IMG/VR virus record: IMGVR_UViG_3300026165_000001
Location: 23,356 to 87,355 of that record
DNA length: 64,000 bases
Direction: 5' to 3' (one strand)
From: a virus
Shown: one piece after another, positions 1 through 9,400 of the stretch
How the letters are laid out: every line of letters starts with the position of its first letter
Numbering within the stretch: position 1 is the stretch's first letter
The notes under the pieces: model-generated
Seen by the model: the letters and a program-made list of their open reading frames with translations, nothing else
Told to the model about the DNA's origin: nothing
Databases searched by the model: none
Position numbers and translations under genes: made by a program

Positions 1-458
1 TATCGTGGTCGACGGTGCAATATCAACTGGTGCTTGGTGCGGTTCCACGTATATGTGTATTCAGCACCGAACAAACGACCAAGGGTTTCGTGATATTGAG
101 CTAGGAAGTCATACATAGCAAGTGTTCCGCTCTGTCCGCTTCCATAGCCGCGCAGGAAGGTGTTCCAGTAGTTTGCTTCAAATGGTTCAAACTCAACACC
201 GGTTGATGTTGTTCCGCTTACTCTTCCGTAAAGATCTTTTACGTCAATGATATTGTCTGGAAATGTGTATGTGTTGACATCTTCGGTAATCTCAAAAAAG
301 TGAAAGTTTTCTTCGACAGCGTTCTCACTTCGTTGTCTATATTTTTCTAAGGCTTTGTCGATTGATAGTTCATAGTGCTCAGGGTCGAGTTCAACGTCAA
401 CCATCTGGCCACCAAGTCTCAACTCAATCTCTTTTGTGATTTTTGCGCGATCTGTCAT
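1..458 (-). CDS. Neck/head-tail connector-like protein, gp13 candidate (3' end outside window)
   Basis: The frame is open from the ATG at 458 to the window edge, giving about 152 N-terminal residues. The N-terminus MTDRAKITKEIELRLGGQMV is followed by a helical, acidic stretch and a beta-rich part with several Trp and Tyr residues. This resembles small connector-type structural proteins of marine T4-like phages that are usually labelled gp13. Its place back to back with gp14, 61 bases away, supports a neck role. A NATAAATA late-type promoter lies 20 bases upstream. I cannot confirm gp13 identity by alignment, and the C-terminus is missing. It could be another virion structural protein. Confidence 0.5.
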   Translation of the reverse strand, partial: MTDRAKITKEIELRLGGQMVDVELDPEHYELSIDKALEKYRQRSENAVEENFHFFEITEDVNTYTFPDNIIDVKDLYGRVSGTTSTGVEFEPFEANYWNTFLRGYGSGQSGTLAMYDFLAQYHETLGRLFGAEYTYTWNRTKHQLILHRRPR

Positions 459-478
459 AAAGTGCTCCTGCTGTCAGG

Positions 479-486
479 TATTTATT
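479..486 (-). promoter_or_regulatory. T4-type late promoter, AATAAATA
   Basis: On the minus strand the sequence reads AATAAATACC, 20 bases upstream of the ATG at 458. It is one base from the T4 late consensus TATAAATA and matches the other late-type boxes in this window. It lies 9 bases from a divergent GATAAATA box on the plus strand. Confidence 0.65.
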
Positions 487-495
487 GCGATACTG

Positions 496-503
496 GATAA
501 ATA
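496..503 (+). promoter_or_regulatory. T4-type late promoter, GATAAATA, for gp14-gp15
   Basis: GATAAATACC lies 16 bases upstream of the gp14 ATG at 520. A Shine-Dalgarno sequence (GAAAGGAA) sits between them. With T4 geometry the transcript would begin near 509, leaving a short leader that contains the ribosome binding site. Confidence 0.7.
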
Positions 504-519
504 CCCGAAAGGAATCGCT

Positions 520-1626
520 ATGCCTCGCCTCTCTATGTGGAGTCCAAATAAGACCAACGACTACAAGTTCTTTGACCGCACTATCCGCGAGCAGTTTCAT
601 GTTGGCGGGACGGGGGCAATTATTCACAAGTATGTTGGTCCTGAAGATGGACAACTATCAGATGATCCTAGTCGACCTGATTATCAAAACAATAATGTTA
701 TAAACGAAACAACTATACAAGACTTGCTGTTACTTGAAAATCGTGACCGCAAGTATGACAAAGATCTATACGAATTGCGCGGCATTTATAATGTAAGCGA
801 TAACGACTTTGACCTCACACAATTTGGCCTATTCCTTACAAACGACACACTATACATGACATTCCACCTTAATGAAATGGTTGAAGTTTTGGGACGTAAA
901 CTCATGAGTGGCGACGTTATTGAGTTGCCGCATCTTATCGAACAATATGCTCTTGATGCAGACACGCCGCCCATTCCTAAATTCTATACTGTTAGTGATG
1001 GTAACAGAGGTGGTGAAGGTTTTAGTGCTACTTGGTGGCCACACATTTGGCGTGCCAAGCTTGAACCAATTACTGACAGCCAAGAGTTTGACGATATCCT
1101 AGGAAATGCAGATGATGCCGACAGTATGAAGAATGTATTCAGCACATTTGCCAAAGAAATGGATATCACTGACGCTGTAGTTGAAAGTGCTGCGGGAAAT
1201 GATCCTATTGGCGGCGCTACTCAGCTTGTAGATCATCTCTACAACTATGTCAATGAACAAGGATATAATTGGGATCCTGGCGAGACTATAGCATCAGGCG
1301 ATAATTTTCCAAGCACACCAAATCAAGGTGACTTCTACATACGCACAGATTTTCGTCCAAACCGTCTCTTTGTTTACAGGGATACACGTTGGGTGAGACT
1401 ATACGATAACATCGACGACCGCACTTGGAGCGATAGAACGTTCAATGCTTCAACCTTTGTAAATAATATCGATACAGATGTAGCCACAGGGCGAGAATAT
1501 AATTCACGCCAGAGCATTGAAGATGCGATTCGTCCACGAGCAGATTATGATGGCAACGCGGATGTTGATCTGGATGAAAGTTTTGATGTTAGTTTCAATA
1601 ACAAAGATTTTGGAAATGATCCATAA
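520..1626 (+). CDS. 14: Neck protein gp14
   Basis: Product of 368 residues, longer than T4 gp14 (about 256). It starts MPRLSMWSPNKTNDY and carries a central ATWWPHIWRAKLEP segment that I associate with gp14 of marine T4-like phages. A segment rich in aromatic residues (GDFYIRTDFRPNRLFVYRD, roughly residues 270-290) recurs as a module in phage structural proteins and may be an added domain. gp14 forms part of the neck joining head and tail. The ATG at 520 is preferred over the upstream in-frame codon at 436 because a Shine-Dalgarno and a late promoter lie directly before it, and 436 would fall inside the divergent gene. The stop overlaps the gp15 start by one base. Confidence 0.8.
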   Translation: MPRLSMWSPNKTNDYKFFDRTIREQFHVGGTGAIIHKYVGPEDGQLSDDPSRPDYQNNNVINETTIQDLLLLENRDRKYDKDLYELRGIYNVSDNDFDLTQFGLFLTNDTLYMTFHLNEMVEVLGRKLMSGDVIELPHLIEQYALDADTPPIPKFYTVSDGNRGGEGFSATWWPHIWRAKLEPITDSQEFDDILGNADDADSMKNVFSTFAKEMDITDAVVESAAGNDPIGGATQLVDHLYNYVNEQGYNWDPGETIASGDNFPSTPNQGDFYIRTDFRPNRLFVYRDTRWVRLYDNIDDRTWSDRTFNASTFVNNIDTDVATGREYNSRQSIEDAIRPRADYDGNADVDLDESFDVSFNNKDFGNDP

Positions 1627-2978
1627 TGCAATATTTTTACGATGAACAAATAAGAAAATACCTCTTGCAATTTGTGCGAATTTTCGGAAATTTCACAGTT
1701 CAAAAAGGTTTTGATGCACAAGGAAATCCTGTTTACGAAACTGTGCCTGCGCGTTATGGTGACATGAGTAGACAAGTCGGTCATATTCTCAAAGAAAATA
1801 GCGAGAACAGTTTAAACACTGTTCCTTTCATTAGTTGCTATGTTAACAATCTTGAAATGAAACCAGATCTCCGTCGTTATCCTCAATTTGAAGAAACTCT
1901 ACAAGTAATAGAAAAAGAGTTTGATGAGGATAGCCATACCTATCTAGAAAACCCAGGCCAGAGCTATAATGTGACGCGTTACCAACCTGTGCCATATTTG
2001 CTTACCATGAACGTTGACATTTGGACCAGCAATACTGATCAAAAGCTTCAGCTTCTTGAACAAATTCTTGTCTTGTTCAATCCTGGAATCAACCTACACA
2101 CAAATCAAAACACACTGGATTGGACCAGTCTTGCATATTGTGAAATGACAAATACGACTTGGTCAAGTCGTAGTCTTCCAAGCGGAGCCGATACTGTTAT
2201 TGATGTCGCAACGCTAACATTTGAGATGCCTATCTTTATCAATCCTCCTGTCCGTGTTCAGCGTATGAATATCATCCATACTATCCTTACACAAATTCAT
2301 ACCCTAGACTTGGAAGACTTTGAAACTTGGACTGTGGACGCAATCACAGGAGATAATAGCAGCTTTGTGGTCACAACACTGGAAGATTATTGGATTCGTT
2401 TTGAAGATGGCAGCGCCTTGTTGTTACAACGCAATGGTGATGATCAAGGTGGTTTAGGCACAGTTCTAAATTGGGAGAAGGATGTGTTCAGCAATTATGG
2501 TGAATTGCGTCCTGGCATAAGTCAGATTCGTTTACGTCAGGGTGACGACGTAACAGATCCCAGTAGCGATGTAATAGGAACGATTGATTTTGATCCAAAC
2601 AATAACCAAAGATTAATAGTAAATATTGATGCAGACACTCTTCCTAACAACACACAAGGAACGGTTGACGCTATTATCAATCCACAAAATACAGGCCCGG
2701 GTGATGGCAACTTGCCCAGTGCAGTTCTTGGACAGAGATATCTTGTGCTTGACGAAGTTCCAAGTGGTGGAATTTGGGGGACCATTACAGCGGGCAAAAA
2801 CGATATTATTGAATTTAATGGTGGTTCATGGGTCGTCAGTTTTGACTCAAGTGCTAATGGTGGCACAGAATATGTAACTAATACTGCTACCGGAGATCAA
2901 TTTGAGTGGACTGGTGAGTTTTGGCAGAACAGTTATGAAGGCACTTACCGAGAAGGTTGGTGGCGTCTTTACATATAA
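1626..2978 (+). CDS. 15: Tail completion and sheath stabiliser protein gp15
   Basis: Product of 450 residues. The N-terminal 210 or so residues match the gp15 pattern: an opening YFYDEQIRKYLLQFVRIFGN, then the segment around QSYNVTRYQPVPYLLTMNV, and the EMPIFINPPV end. gp15 caps the finished tail and binds the neck. T4 gp15 has about 272 residues, so the last 200 or so residues here are extra. The final stretch (YVTNTATGDQFEWTGEFW near the end) looks like a beta-rich module found in other phage structural proteins. It starts at a TAATG overlap with gp14. A late-type promoter overlaps its stop codon. Confidence 0.8.
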   Translation: MQYFYDEQIRKYLLQFVRIFGNFTVQKGFDAQGNPVYETVPARYGDMSRQVGHILKENSENSLNTVPFISCYVNNLEMKPDLRRYPQFEETLQVIEKEFDEDSHTYLENPGQSYNVTRYQPVPYLLTMNVDIWTSNTDQKLQLLEQILVLFNPGINLHTNQNTLDWTSLAYCEMTNTTWSSRSLPSGADTVIDVATLTFEMPIFINPPVRVQRMNIIHTILTQIHTLDLEDFETWTVDAITGDNSSFVVTTLEDYWIRFEDGSALLLQRNGDDQGGLGTVLNWEKDVFSNYGELRPGISQIRLRQGDDVTDPSSDVIGTIDFDPNNNQRLIVNIDADTLPNNTQGTVDAIINPQNTGPGDGNLPSAVLGQRYLVLDEVPSGGIWGTITAGKNDIIEFNGGSWVVSFDSSANGGTEYVTNTATGDQFEWTGEFWQNSYEGTYREGWWRLYI

Positions 2979-2981
2979 ATA
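2974..2981 (+). promoter_or_regulatory. Perfect T4 late promoter TATAAATA overlapping the gp15 stop
   Basis: TATAAATA matches the T4 late consensus exactly and includes the gp15 stop codon (2976-2978). T4 spacing puts transcript position +1 six bases after the box, at 2987. That is the A of the Nudix ATG, so the predicted mRNA is leaderless. Confidence 0.65.
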
Positions 2982-2986
2982 GACAC

Positions 2987-3430
2987 ATGACAATCAGAGC
3001 AAGCGGATGTATTCTACTAAGCGAGAATACAAAAAGGATTTTGCTTCAGCTACGAAAACCAGACCGCAAAAACAAAAATTATTGGGGATTTTGGGGAGGC
3101 ACACAAGAAGGCCAAGAACTTCCTGTGCAAACAATTGAGCGTGAATTGGAAGAAGAGCTTGGATTTTTGCCTGACATTACTAAATTTATTCCAATACATA
3201 AAATGGTGAGTAATGACGAATCATTTGAGTATGACACATTCCTCGCCACTGTTCCTCAAGAATTTACACCCAACATAAATGGCGAAAGCGAAGGCTACGC
3301 CTGGGTTAACTACGACCGTTATCCAGTTCCGTTACACCCAGGCGCTAAAATAGTTCTTCAAAATCCTCGTATAATAAGTAAGATCAAAACTGTGGTCGAT
3401 CAGCTTGTCACTGCCCAGGACATCAGATAA
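2987..3430 (+). CDS. Nudix hydrolase
   Basis: Product of 147 residues. It carries a complete Nudix box, GX5EX7REUXEEXGU, at residues 38-60 (G38, E44, R52-E53, E56-E57, G59), so it should hydrolyse a nucleoside-diphosphate-linked substrate with Mg2+. The substrate cannot be read from the sequence. Candidates known for phage Nudix enzymes include nucleotide sugars, capped nucleotides and NAD-like molecules. The ATG at 2987 is chosen because it follows the gp15 stop; the in-frame upstream start at 2957 lies inside gp15. No Shine-Dalgarno precedes it. It converges with the fibre gene at 3436 with only five bases between stops. An enzyme gene among late structural genes is unusual. Confidence 0.9.
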   Translation: MTIRASGCILLSENTKRILLQLRKPDRKNKNYWGFWGGTQEGQELPVQTIERELEEELGFLPDITKFIPIHKMVSNDESFEYDTFLATVPQEFTPNINGESEGYAWVNYDRYPVPLHPGAKIVLQNPRIISKIKTVVDQLVTAQDIR

Positions 3431-3435
3431 TACAT

Positions 3436-4515
3436 TTATGCTAGATCGCCTTTGATATTAACAACGTTATTGTCAATAAACTTAATCGTTACAACGCCAT
3501 ATTGACCTGCTGATTGAGTTAAGCCTCCAAGACTTAAAATAGTAACAGCTTCTGCTAGAGAAGTAAAATTTAATGCACCCGATCCTGATTGTTCGATATA
3601 AAATTCATCTCCAACTGAAAATGTGTTTGATGGAATTTCTACATCAAAAGGCAATCCACCTGAGTTATTAAGTCGTATGTATGTGCCTGCGTCAATTCCT
3701 GCAAGATTGAAAAGGAAATCAGCGGTTACATCTAGAACAGTTGGAAAACCTCCTCCTCCTCCACCACCACTTTCTATAGCAATATTCGCTTGTCCAGATC
3801 CAGCATCTGTAACCGTAACACTAGAACCTGTGAAGTTCAATGTTGATGCTGTTCCTACGATGCTCACACCATCATCTTCTACAGCAAAAGATCCACCTCC
3901 ACCCGAGGAATCAATAGTAATTGTTCCAGCACCATCATCATATGTAAGTGTGATATTTGATCCAGCAACAAGAAGATCATTTACTCGATCGTCTACTCGT
4001 TCATCTGTGTAATATAGATTGCTACCCTCAGATATTTGTGCGGTGGTTGATGGTCCATTGATTGTTAGTAGGTTAGAACCATCATCGTAACTTAATCCAA
4101 TATTTGTTCCACCAGCTAACATTGCAGCAACACGGTCGTCTACTCTTTCGTCTGTAAAATAAAGATTACTACCTTCTGCTAAATCTCCGGTATCATTACC
4201 ACTTAAATCAACATTACCATCATTTATTTGCTCCCAAACAGCGGTAACATTTGTGTTGTCCAAACAGACATATATTGCATCATTTGTTTCATCAATCCAA
4301 AAATCACCAACAGCAAATTTACCATTACCACCACTACCGTCAACATCATCGTTAACAGTGGGCGCGGCAGTTTTGCCTGTAATTTTGAATGGAACACTGT
4401 CTGATATATTATCAAAATGTGTGCGTAAATCCTCAGCGGTAATTCCGCCTGTTGCGTTCGTTGCGAACAATGTATCTGTTAATGTTCTAAAGGTGCTGTT
4501 TGAAACTTGTGCCAT
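3436..4515 (-). CDS. Modular fibre protein with shared N- and C-terminal domains
   Basis: Product of 359 residues. The first 95 or so residues (MAQVSNSTFRTLTDTLFATN through the [18 protein letters not shown] segment) are a paralogue of the N-termini of the plus-strand proteins at 47494, 51422 and 53268, and are likely a common attachment domain. Two SEGSNLYYTDERVDDRV-type repeats follow, then a Gly-rich linker and a C-terminal beta domain ending GVVTIKFIDNNVVNIKGD, which also has relatives in the plus-strand fibres. Function as a virion fibre or adhesin is inferred from this repeat type. It is the last gene of the minus-strand fibre unit and is separated from 4590 by 74 bases. Confidence 0.7.
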   Translation of the reverse strand: MAQVSNSTFRTLTDTLFATNATGGITAEDLRTHFDNISDSVPFKITGKTAAPTVNDDVDGSGGNGKFAVGDFWIDETNDAIYVCLDNTNVTAVWEQINDGNVDLSGNDTGDLAEGSNLYFTDERVDDRVAAMLAGGTNIGLSYDDGSNLLTINGPSTTAQISEGSNLYYTDERVDDRVNDLLVAGSNITLTYDDGAGTITIDSSGGGGSFAVEDDGVSIVGTASTLNFTGSSVTVTDAGSGQANIAIESGGGGGGGFPTVLDVTADFLFNLAGIDAGTYIRLNNSGGLPFDVEIPSNTFSVGDEFYIEQSGSGALNFTSLAEAVTILSLGGLTQSAGQYGVVTIKFIDNNVVNIKGDLA

Positions 4516-4589
4516 ATTTACTTACTCTTGCCTTTTCTGGATTCTATCCTGTCTTACTATCTTAATTATCTGTTTTTTCTCGTCGTGGA

Positions 4590-5174
4590 TCAATACTCTT
4601 TAATTCCGTATAAAAATCCTCGTCCAGTCATAACACTAGCTGGCATCTGGAATCTTAGATTTGTTATATCACTAGTAGTAAAGCGCATTCCGCCAAACTG
4701 ACAAAGCACTGGTCGATCACCGTTAGCAACTGTTGAGTGATAACTTCCAGCACCCACAAATCCCGTATAGGCTCCAGCCTCATTGGCATTAAAAATCAAC
4801 ATCTCTAGTCTGAGACCATCCCTTGCACCATCATTACCAATTCCTTCACCTGAAGCATTGAAGATTAAACGATTATCAACCTCAGTATATAAACTGTTTC
4901 CAGCGCCATCTCTGCTTTGGGCAATAGTTGAGTAATCACCACTCGTGCTGTCCCATGAGACTCCGTTATCTGTTGATGTTTCCATTTCAAAAACACCATC
5001 ATTTGATGCAAATACAGTATTCACGAAACGGACAACATAAACCGGATATGATCCATCTAGATTAAAGATCACACTGGTCGCAGAAAAGTTTTGTGCATCT
5101 AGTCGTATCTCAGCCGGACGATAGATTCCCTTTCCGCGGTATCGTAATTCATTAGTTCTTAGTGTTCCACTCAT
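4590..5174 (-). CDS. Small tail-fibre adhesin-like protein (paralogue A)
   Basis: Product of 194 residues, beta-rich. It has the layout of a receptor-binding fibre-tip domain seen in many phage and prophage tail fibres: a central TSTDNGVSWDSTSGDYS segment and a final MTGRGFLYGIKEY strand. No enzyme motif is visible. It overlaps its upstream neighbour by 4 bases (ATGA), so the two are probably translationally coupled. Two similar-sized proteins (5171 and 5860) precede it, which suggests tandem duplication followed by divergence. The role in host recognition is inferred. Confidence 0.6.
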   Translation of the reverse strand: MSGTLRTNELRYRGKGIYRPAEIRLDAQNFSATSVIFNLDGSYPVYVVRFVNTVFASNDGVFEMETSTDNGVSWDSTSGDYSTIAQSRDGAGNSLYTEVDNRLIFNASGEGIGNDGARDGLRLEMLIFNANEAGAYTGFVGAGSYHSTVANGDRPVLCQFGGMRFTTSDITNLRFQMPASVMTGRGFLYGIKEY

Positions 5175-5860
5175 AGGCTTTGTCCTACTCTTCCCATGTT
5201 GTTTGTTGGTTTTTGTCTCACATATAGCACAGCTCTACCTGTAATAGTCTCGTCGTTCTCTGTCATAAATGCAAATCCCACAGCGGGATTTGCAAGGGCT
5301 ACATGACTACCTCCACCACTTGGCATGACAAATACATTATCACTCCCATTAAGTTGAACTCCCATTGATGAGAATGCGAAAAATTTTCCTAGGGCCACAT
5401 AAATTTCACCACTCCATCCACCTGCTGTATCCTCATCTCGAATATCAGCCGGGTGTAGCATGGCATCGTTCTGTCCACTTCCTCCAGGGGTATCAACATC
5501 AGGGGTTCCATCAGCTTGGAGTTCGATATAACTCCAGCTCTTATTTCCATCATTAAGTATAGGGGCAAGTCGGTGACCATTAGTTCCTCTTGACAGTGGA
5601 ACCAGTTGGAATCTCCTCGCATCAACCGTTGTGTGTAGGTTAAGACAAAGTATTCTGAATTCGAATAGATTTAAGTCTTCTTCATTTGGAGTGAATCCAA
5701 ATGTCCGTTCGATTACATCAATACCATCCCACCCAGGCATTCTGGGATCACCAACAGTGCTACCAGGAAGGGACCCAAAGTCAATACTATCCACATAGGA
5801 CCAGTCCCGGTATATGCTTTCGCCGTTGCCGTCAAGAAGATCGTCAATGGTAGTTGTCAT
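5171..5860 (-). CDS. Small tail-fibre adhesin-like protein (paralogue B)
   Basis: Product of 229 residues. It belongs by size, position and general beta-rich layout with the proteins at 4590 and 5860, but it is the most diverged. Its C-terminus ends ...RQKPTNNMGRVGQSL rather than the LYG(I/R) strand of the other two. It has a central segment SWSYIELQADGTPDV and a Gly/Asp-rich loop. No enzyme motif was recognised. It overlaps 5860 by one base and 4590 by four bases. Virion adhesin is an inference from context. Confidence 0.5.
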   Translation of the reverse strand: MTTTIDDLLDGNGESIYRDWSYVDSIDFGSLPGSTVGDPRMPGWDGIDVIERTFGFTPNEEDLNLFEFRILCLNLHTTVDARRFQLVPLSRGTNGHRLAPILNDGNKSWSYIELQADGTPDVDTPGGSGQNDAMLHPADIRDEDTAGGWSGEIYVALGKFFAFSSMGVQLNGSDNVFVMPSGGGSHVALANPAVGFAFMTENDETITGRAVLYVRQKPTNNMGRVGQSL

Positions 5861-6426
5861 TAATAGTTCCTTCCATAAAGAGACATGCCTATCGAGGTTA
5901 AATCACCGCCGGGCTCATGTAAAGATACGAATGTGATCTTGGTTGAGGGATTGTAGGCGCCAGTGGCTCGGAACCTATTTGAATACAAGGCGCCACTAAA
6001 CTCAAAGTGAGTTGGTGCCGCTGCATATGGATCGAAGATGAGCGTTCTCAAGGTTTCATCACCTGAGGTGTTGCTAGATATGCTGTTTTTAATACTGTCT
6101 CCCCCAGTTGAATTAGTCCCAAAAAAAGCGCCTGTGTTATTTACACCATATGAAATATAAGAGTAATCATTTGTGGTAATCCATGTAGGGGTGCTACCAG
6201 TGTTTGTTGCTACACGGAATTCTATATCGGTCCCGAATCCTCCACTGATGGCAAAAATTTCCATCTCAAGATAATCATAGTCACCATCATATGGTTGGAT
6301 GTCAAATCCAAGATAATCAGTATTCAATTCCCCTTCACTTCCCCGGAAGAAGCTGTCAAGTAGCACTCTCTCATTCATATTGTTTCCGTCCAGATCTTGA
6401 AGTGATCCAATTTGTAATGTGCTCAT
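5860..6426 (-). CDS. Small tail-fibre adhesin-like protein (paralogue C)
   Basis: Product of 188 residues. It begins MSTLQIGSLQDLDGNNM and ends LTSIGMSLYGRNY, the latter resembling the last strand of the fibre-tip domain in the 4590 product. The middle contains the DYSYISYGVNNTGAFF segment. A strong Shine-Dalgarno (AGGAGG) lies 5 bases before the ATG, consistent with high late expression. It lies directly downstream of the 1026-residue fibre gene, nine bases after its stop, so it may be its tip or an interchangeable adhesin. Confidence 0.55.
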   Translation of the reverse strand: MSTLQIGSLQDLDGNNMNERVLLDSFFRGSEGELNTDYLGFDIQPYDGDYDYLEMEIFAISGGFGTDIEFRVATNTGSTPTWITTNDYSYISYGVNNTGAFFGTNSTGGDSIKNSISSNTSGDETLRTLIFDPYAAAPTHFEFSGALYSNRFRATGAYNPSTKITFVSLHEPGGDLTSIGMSLYGRNY

Positions 6427-6435
6427 ATGTCCTCC

Positions 6436-9400
6436 TTAAACAATGGATAAATTTCCATTTACAGTAATGGTAGTTCCAGTAGCAATTTCAAGTGGTCCTG
6501 CTGCGCTGGCATTCTCGTTGGCATCTATGGTTACATCTGTATTGAGGACTTGCTCATTGACACGGAAGATATCTCCTGGTGCTGATCCAACTTCACCATT
6601 CTCGCCTTTGAAAAGACCGGCGCCGCCTCCGCCGCCAAGTGCGGCCCAAGAACTATTTGAATATCCTTCAAACTCATTATTTGTTGAGTTATAACGGATA
6701 TATCCATCAGCACCAGTTGGTCTTTGTGCATCTGTTCCTACAGGCAACCGGATGGCATCAGTTGCGCTGATATCAAGACTAACAGCGGGTGCACCAGTTC
6801 CAATACCAATCAAACCATCAGATTTGACAACCAATCTATTATTAGCGCCATCTGTTTGAAACTGTATATCAGCAGCATCAATGGTTCTCATTATTAGTGA
6901 GTCTGTTCCTCTATGAAACAGGCTTGTATTGCCTTCGCTGGCTCTTAGAATTCTAAATCCATAATCTGTGTAGGTAGTTCCTCCAACAAGATCGATAAAT
7001 GCATTGCCGTCGCCTGTTCTACCTTCACCGATCTGGATAAAGTGTGGTGCTGTTCCTGTGCTTCTAGTGAGATTGATGTTGTCAGCGAATGTCTTGTTGC
7101 CGCCAATTGTTTGATTGCTTGTTAAATCTACATAATCAGCTGGGTCGAATGCCTTAACTGCTGCTAGGTTGGTTACCTCACTGTCCATTAATGCTCCAGC
7201 CGCTGTAACATTGGCAGTGTCAGTTACATCAGCCAGTGCCTCTATGCCATCTAGCTTGGTGCCATCAGATGCGAGGTCTCTGCCATCAACTGTTCCACTT
7301 ACTGTGATATTGCCTGTAATATCAAGTGCGGCTCCATTGTAGGTAAGTCCGGTTGTGCCTTCAATAGTGCCATCACCAGTCCATACGCCAACTTGGTTGT
7401 CAACTGGTGTGCCTACTTTGTTTACATCCCCTCCTCCAGCAATGCTAGCCCATGTTCCATCTCCTCTCCAGTATGTTGAAGAACTCGCTCCTGTTCCACC
7501 GTTGAGGTTTGATACTGGAAGATTTCCAGTTACTTGACTTGCAAGATCAATGTTGGCATCGTTAGTGTATGTGCCAGCACCTGTCCTGCGCATAAATCCA
7601 TTTGTAGAAAAGTCACTATCCATAACAGCGCCTGCGGCTGCCACATTAACAGTATCAGTTACATCTGCTAGTGCTTCAATGCCTGCTAGCTTTGAGATGT
7701 CGCCTGCGGTTGTAAACTTATTTGTGGTAGAAGTGTCATCTAAATCATCTGGGTCCAATACCACAGCACCCGTCAATCCGTTGACACTGTCAACATCTCC
7801 GCCGGCATCAATAGTCAATGTTCCAGCCACATCGTTATATGTAAGTGTTACATTTGAGCCCGCTGTGAGTAGGCTATCAACTCTATCGTCTACTCGTTCA
7901 TCTGTATAGTAGAGATTTGTTCCTTCACTTAGATCGTCTGTATCCTTGGTCCCTAGTCTTGTATCAAAGTCTGTATTGAAAGTGTTGTAGTATGCGGGCT
8001 CTGCCCAACTTCCATCTGCTCTCAAAAAGTTGGTTGTACCTCCACCTGAGCTAGGGACAATACCACTGTTACTAATGTTGAATGTGCGCAGTAGATCAGT
8101 TGCCGCAGGGCCTGTGAGTGCTTCAATATCGCCTGTGCCACTACTGTCACGACCAAGTATGCGATTGGTAGCAATGTGCTGCATCTTGGCAAAAGTAATA
8201 GCTTGATCTGGAACGGCCACTGTGAGTGTTCCTGCCACATCATTATATGTTAAGTTAATGGCATCGCCTTCAACGAGAAGTGCTGCAACTCTATCGTCTA
8301 CTCGTTCATCTGTGTAGTAGAGATTTGTTCCTTCACTTAGATCTGTTGTAGAATTGCCACTCAAGTCTTGAAGTGCTGTGTCTGCCAAATCGCCCTGTGC
8401 TGCTGTGGCATAGTCAGCCGGATCAAATGCCTTAACTGCTGCTAGGTTGGTTACCTCACTATCCATGAGTGCCCCTGCTGATGTAACATTAGCAGTATCA
8501 GTTACATCAGCGCCAGTTTCAATACCTGCTAGTTTTGTTTGTTCGCTATCTGTAAAGGCATTTGTATTAACATTATTTTCATAAGCAGTCTTGATCTCAG
8601 CATCTGTTTGGTCTGCTGTCGCACCAGTTTCAATACCTGCTAGTTTTGAGATGTCACCTGCCGTTGTAAACTTGTTGGTTGTTGAGGTGTCATCTAGATC
8701 ATCTGGGTCCAATACCACAACACCTGTTTGTCCATTTACACTATCAACTGGAGCCGTTCCGCCTGCCGCATCAATAGTCAGTGTTCCTGACACATCATCA
8801 TATGTGAGGGTAATGTTTGTTCCACCAACCAGTAGACTGTCAACTCTATCGTCTACTCGTTCATTGGTGAAGTAAAGGTTTGTTCCCTCACTTAGATCGG
8901 TAGTTGAACTACCTGAAAGATCCTGTAGTGCTGTGTCTGCCAAATCGCCCTGTGCGGCAGTAGCATAGTCAGCCGGATCAAATGCCTTGACATCAGCTAG
9001 ATTTGTTACTTCGCTGTCCATTAGGGCACCTGCTGATGTAACATTGGCAGTATCAGTCACATCTGCTAGTGCTTCCACTCCTGCTAGTTTTGTTTGTTCA
9101 GCATCAGTAAAGGCATTGGTATCAGCATTATTTTCATAAGCAGTCTTTATCTCTGCATCTGTTTGATCGGCAGTTGCGCCTGCTTCCACTCCTGCTAGCT
9201 TTGAGATGTCGCTTGCGGTTGTAAACTTGTTGGTTGTTGAGGTGTCATCTAGATCATCTGGATCCAATACCACAACACCTGTTTGTCCATTTACACTGTC
9301 AACGTCTCCGCCACTTCCTCCCCCGATCGCGCCCCAGCCTGAGTTATATCCTTCAAACTGACCAAGGTCAGAATTGAAACGTATCATACCATCAACACCA

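Noticed and set aside
6443-8875. Several plus-strand open frames opposite the long fibre gene
   Set aside because: They repeat with the fibre modules and have Ser/Pro/Val-rich translations with no ribosome binding sites, so they are antisense shadows.
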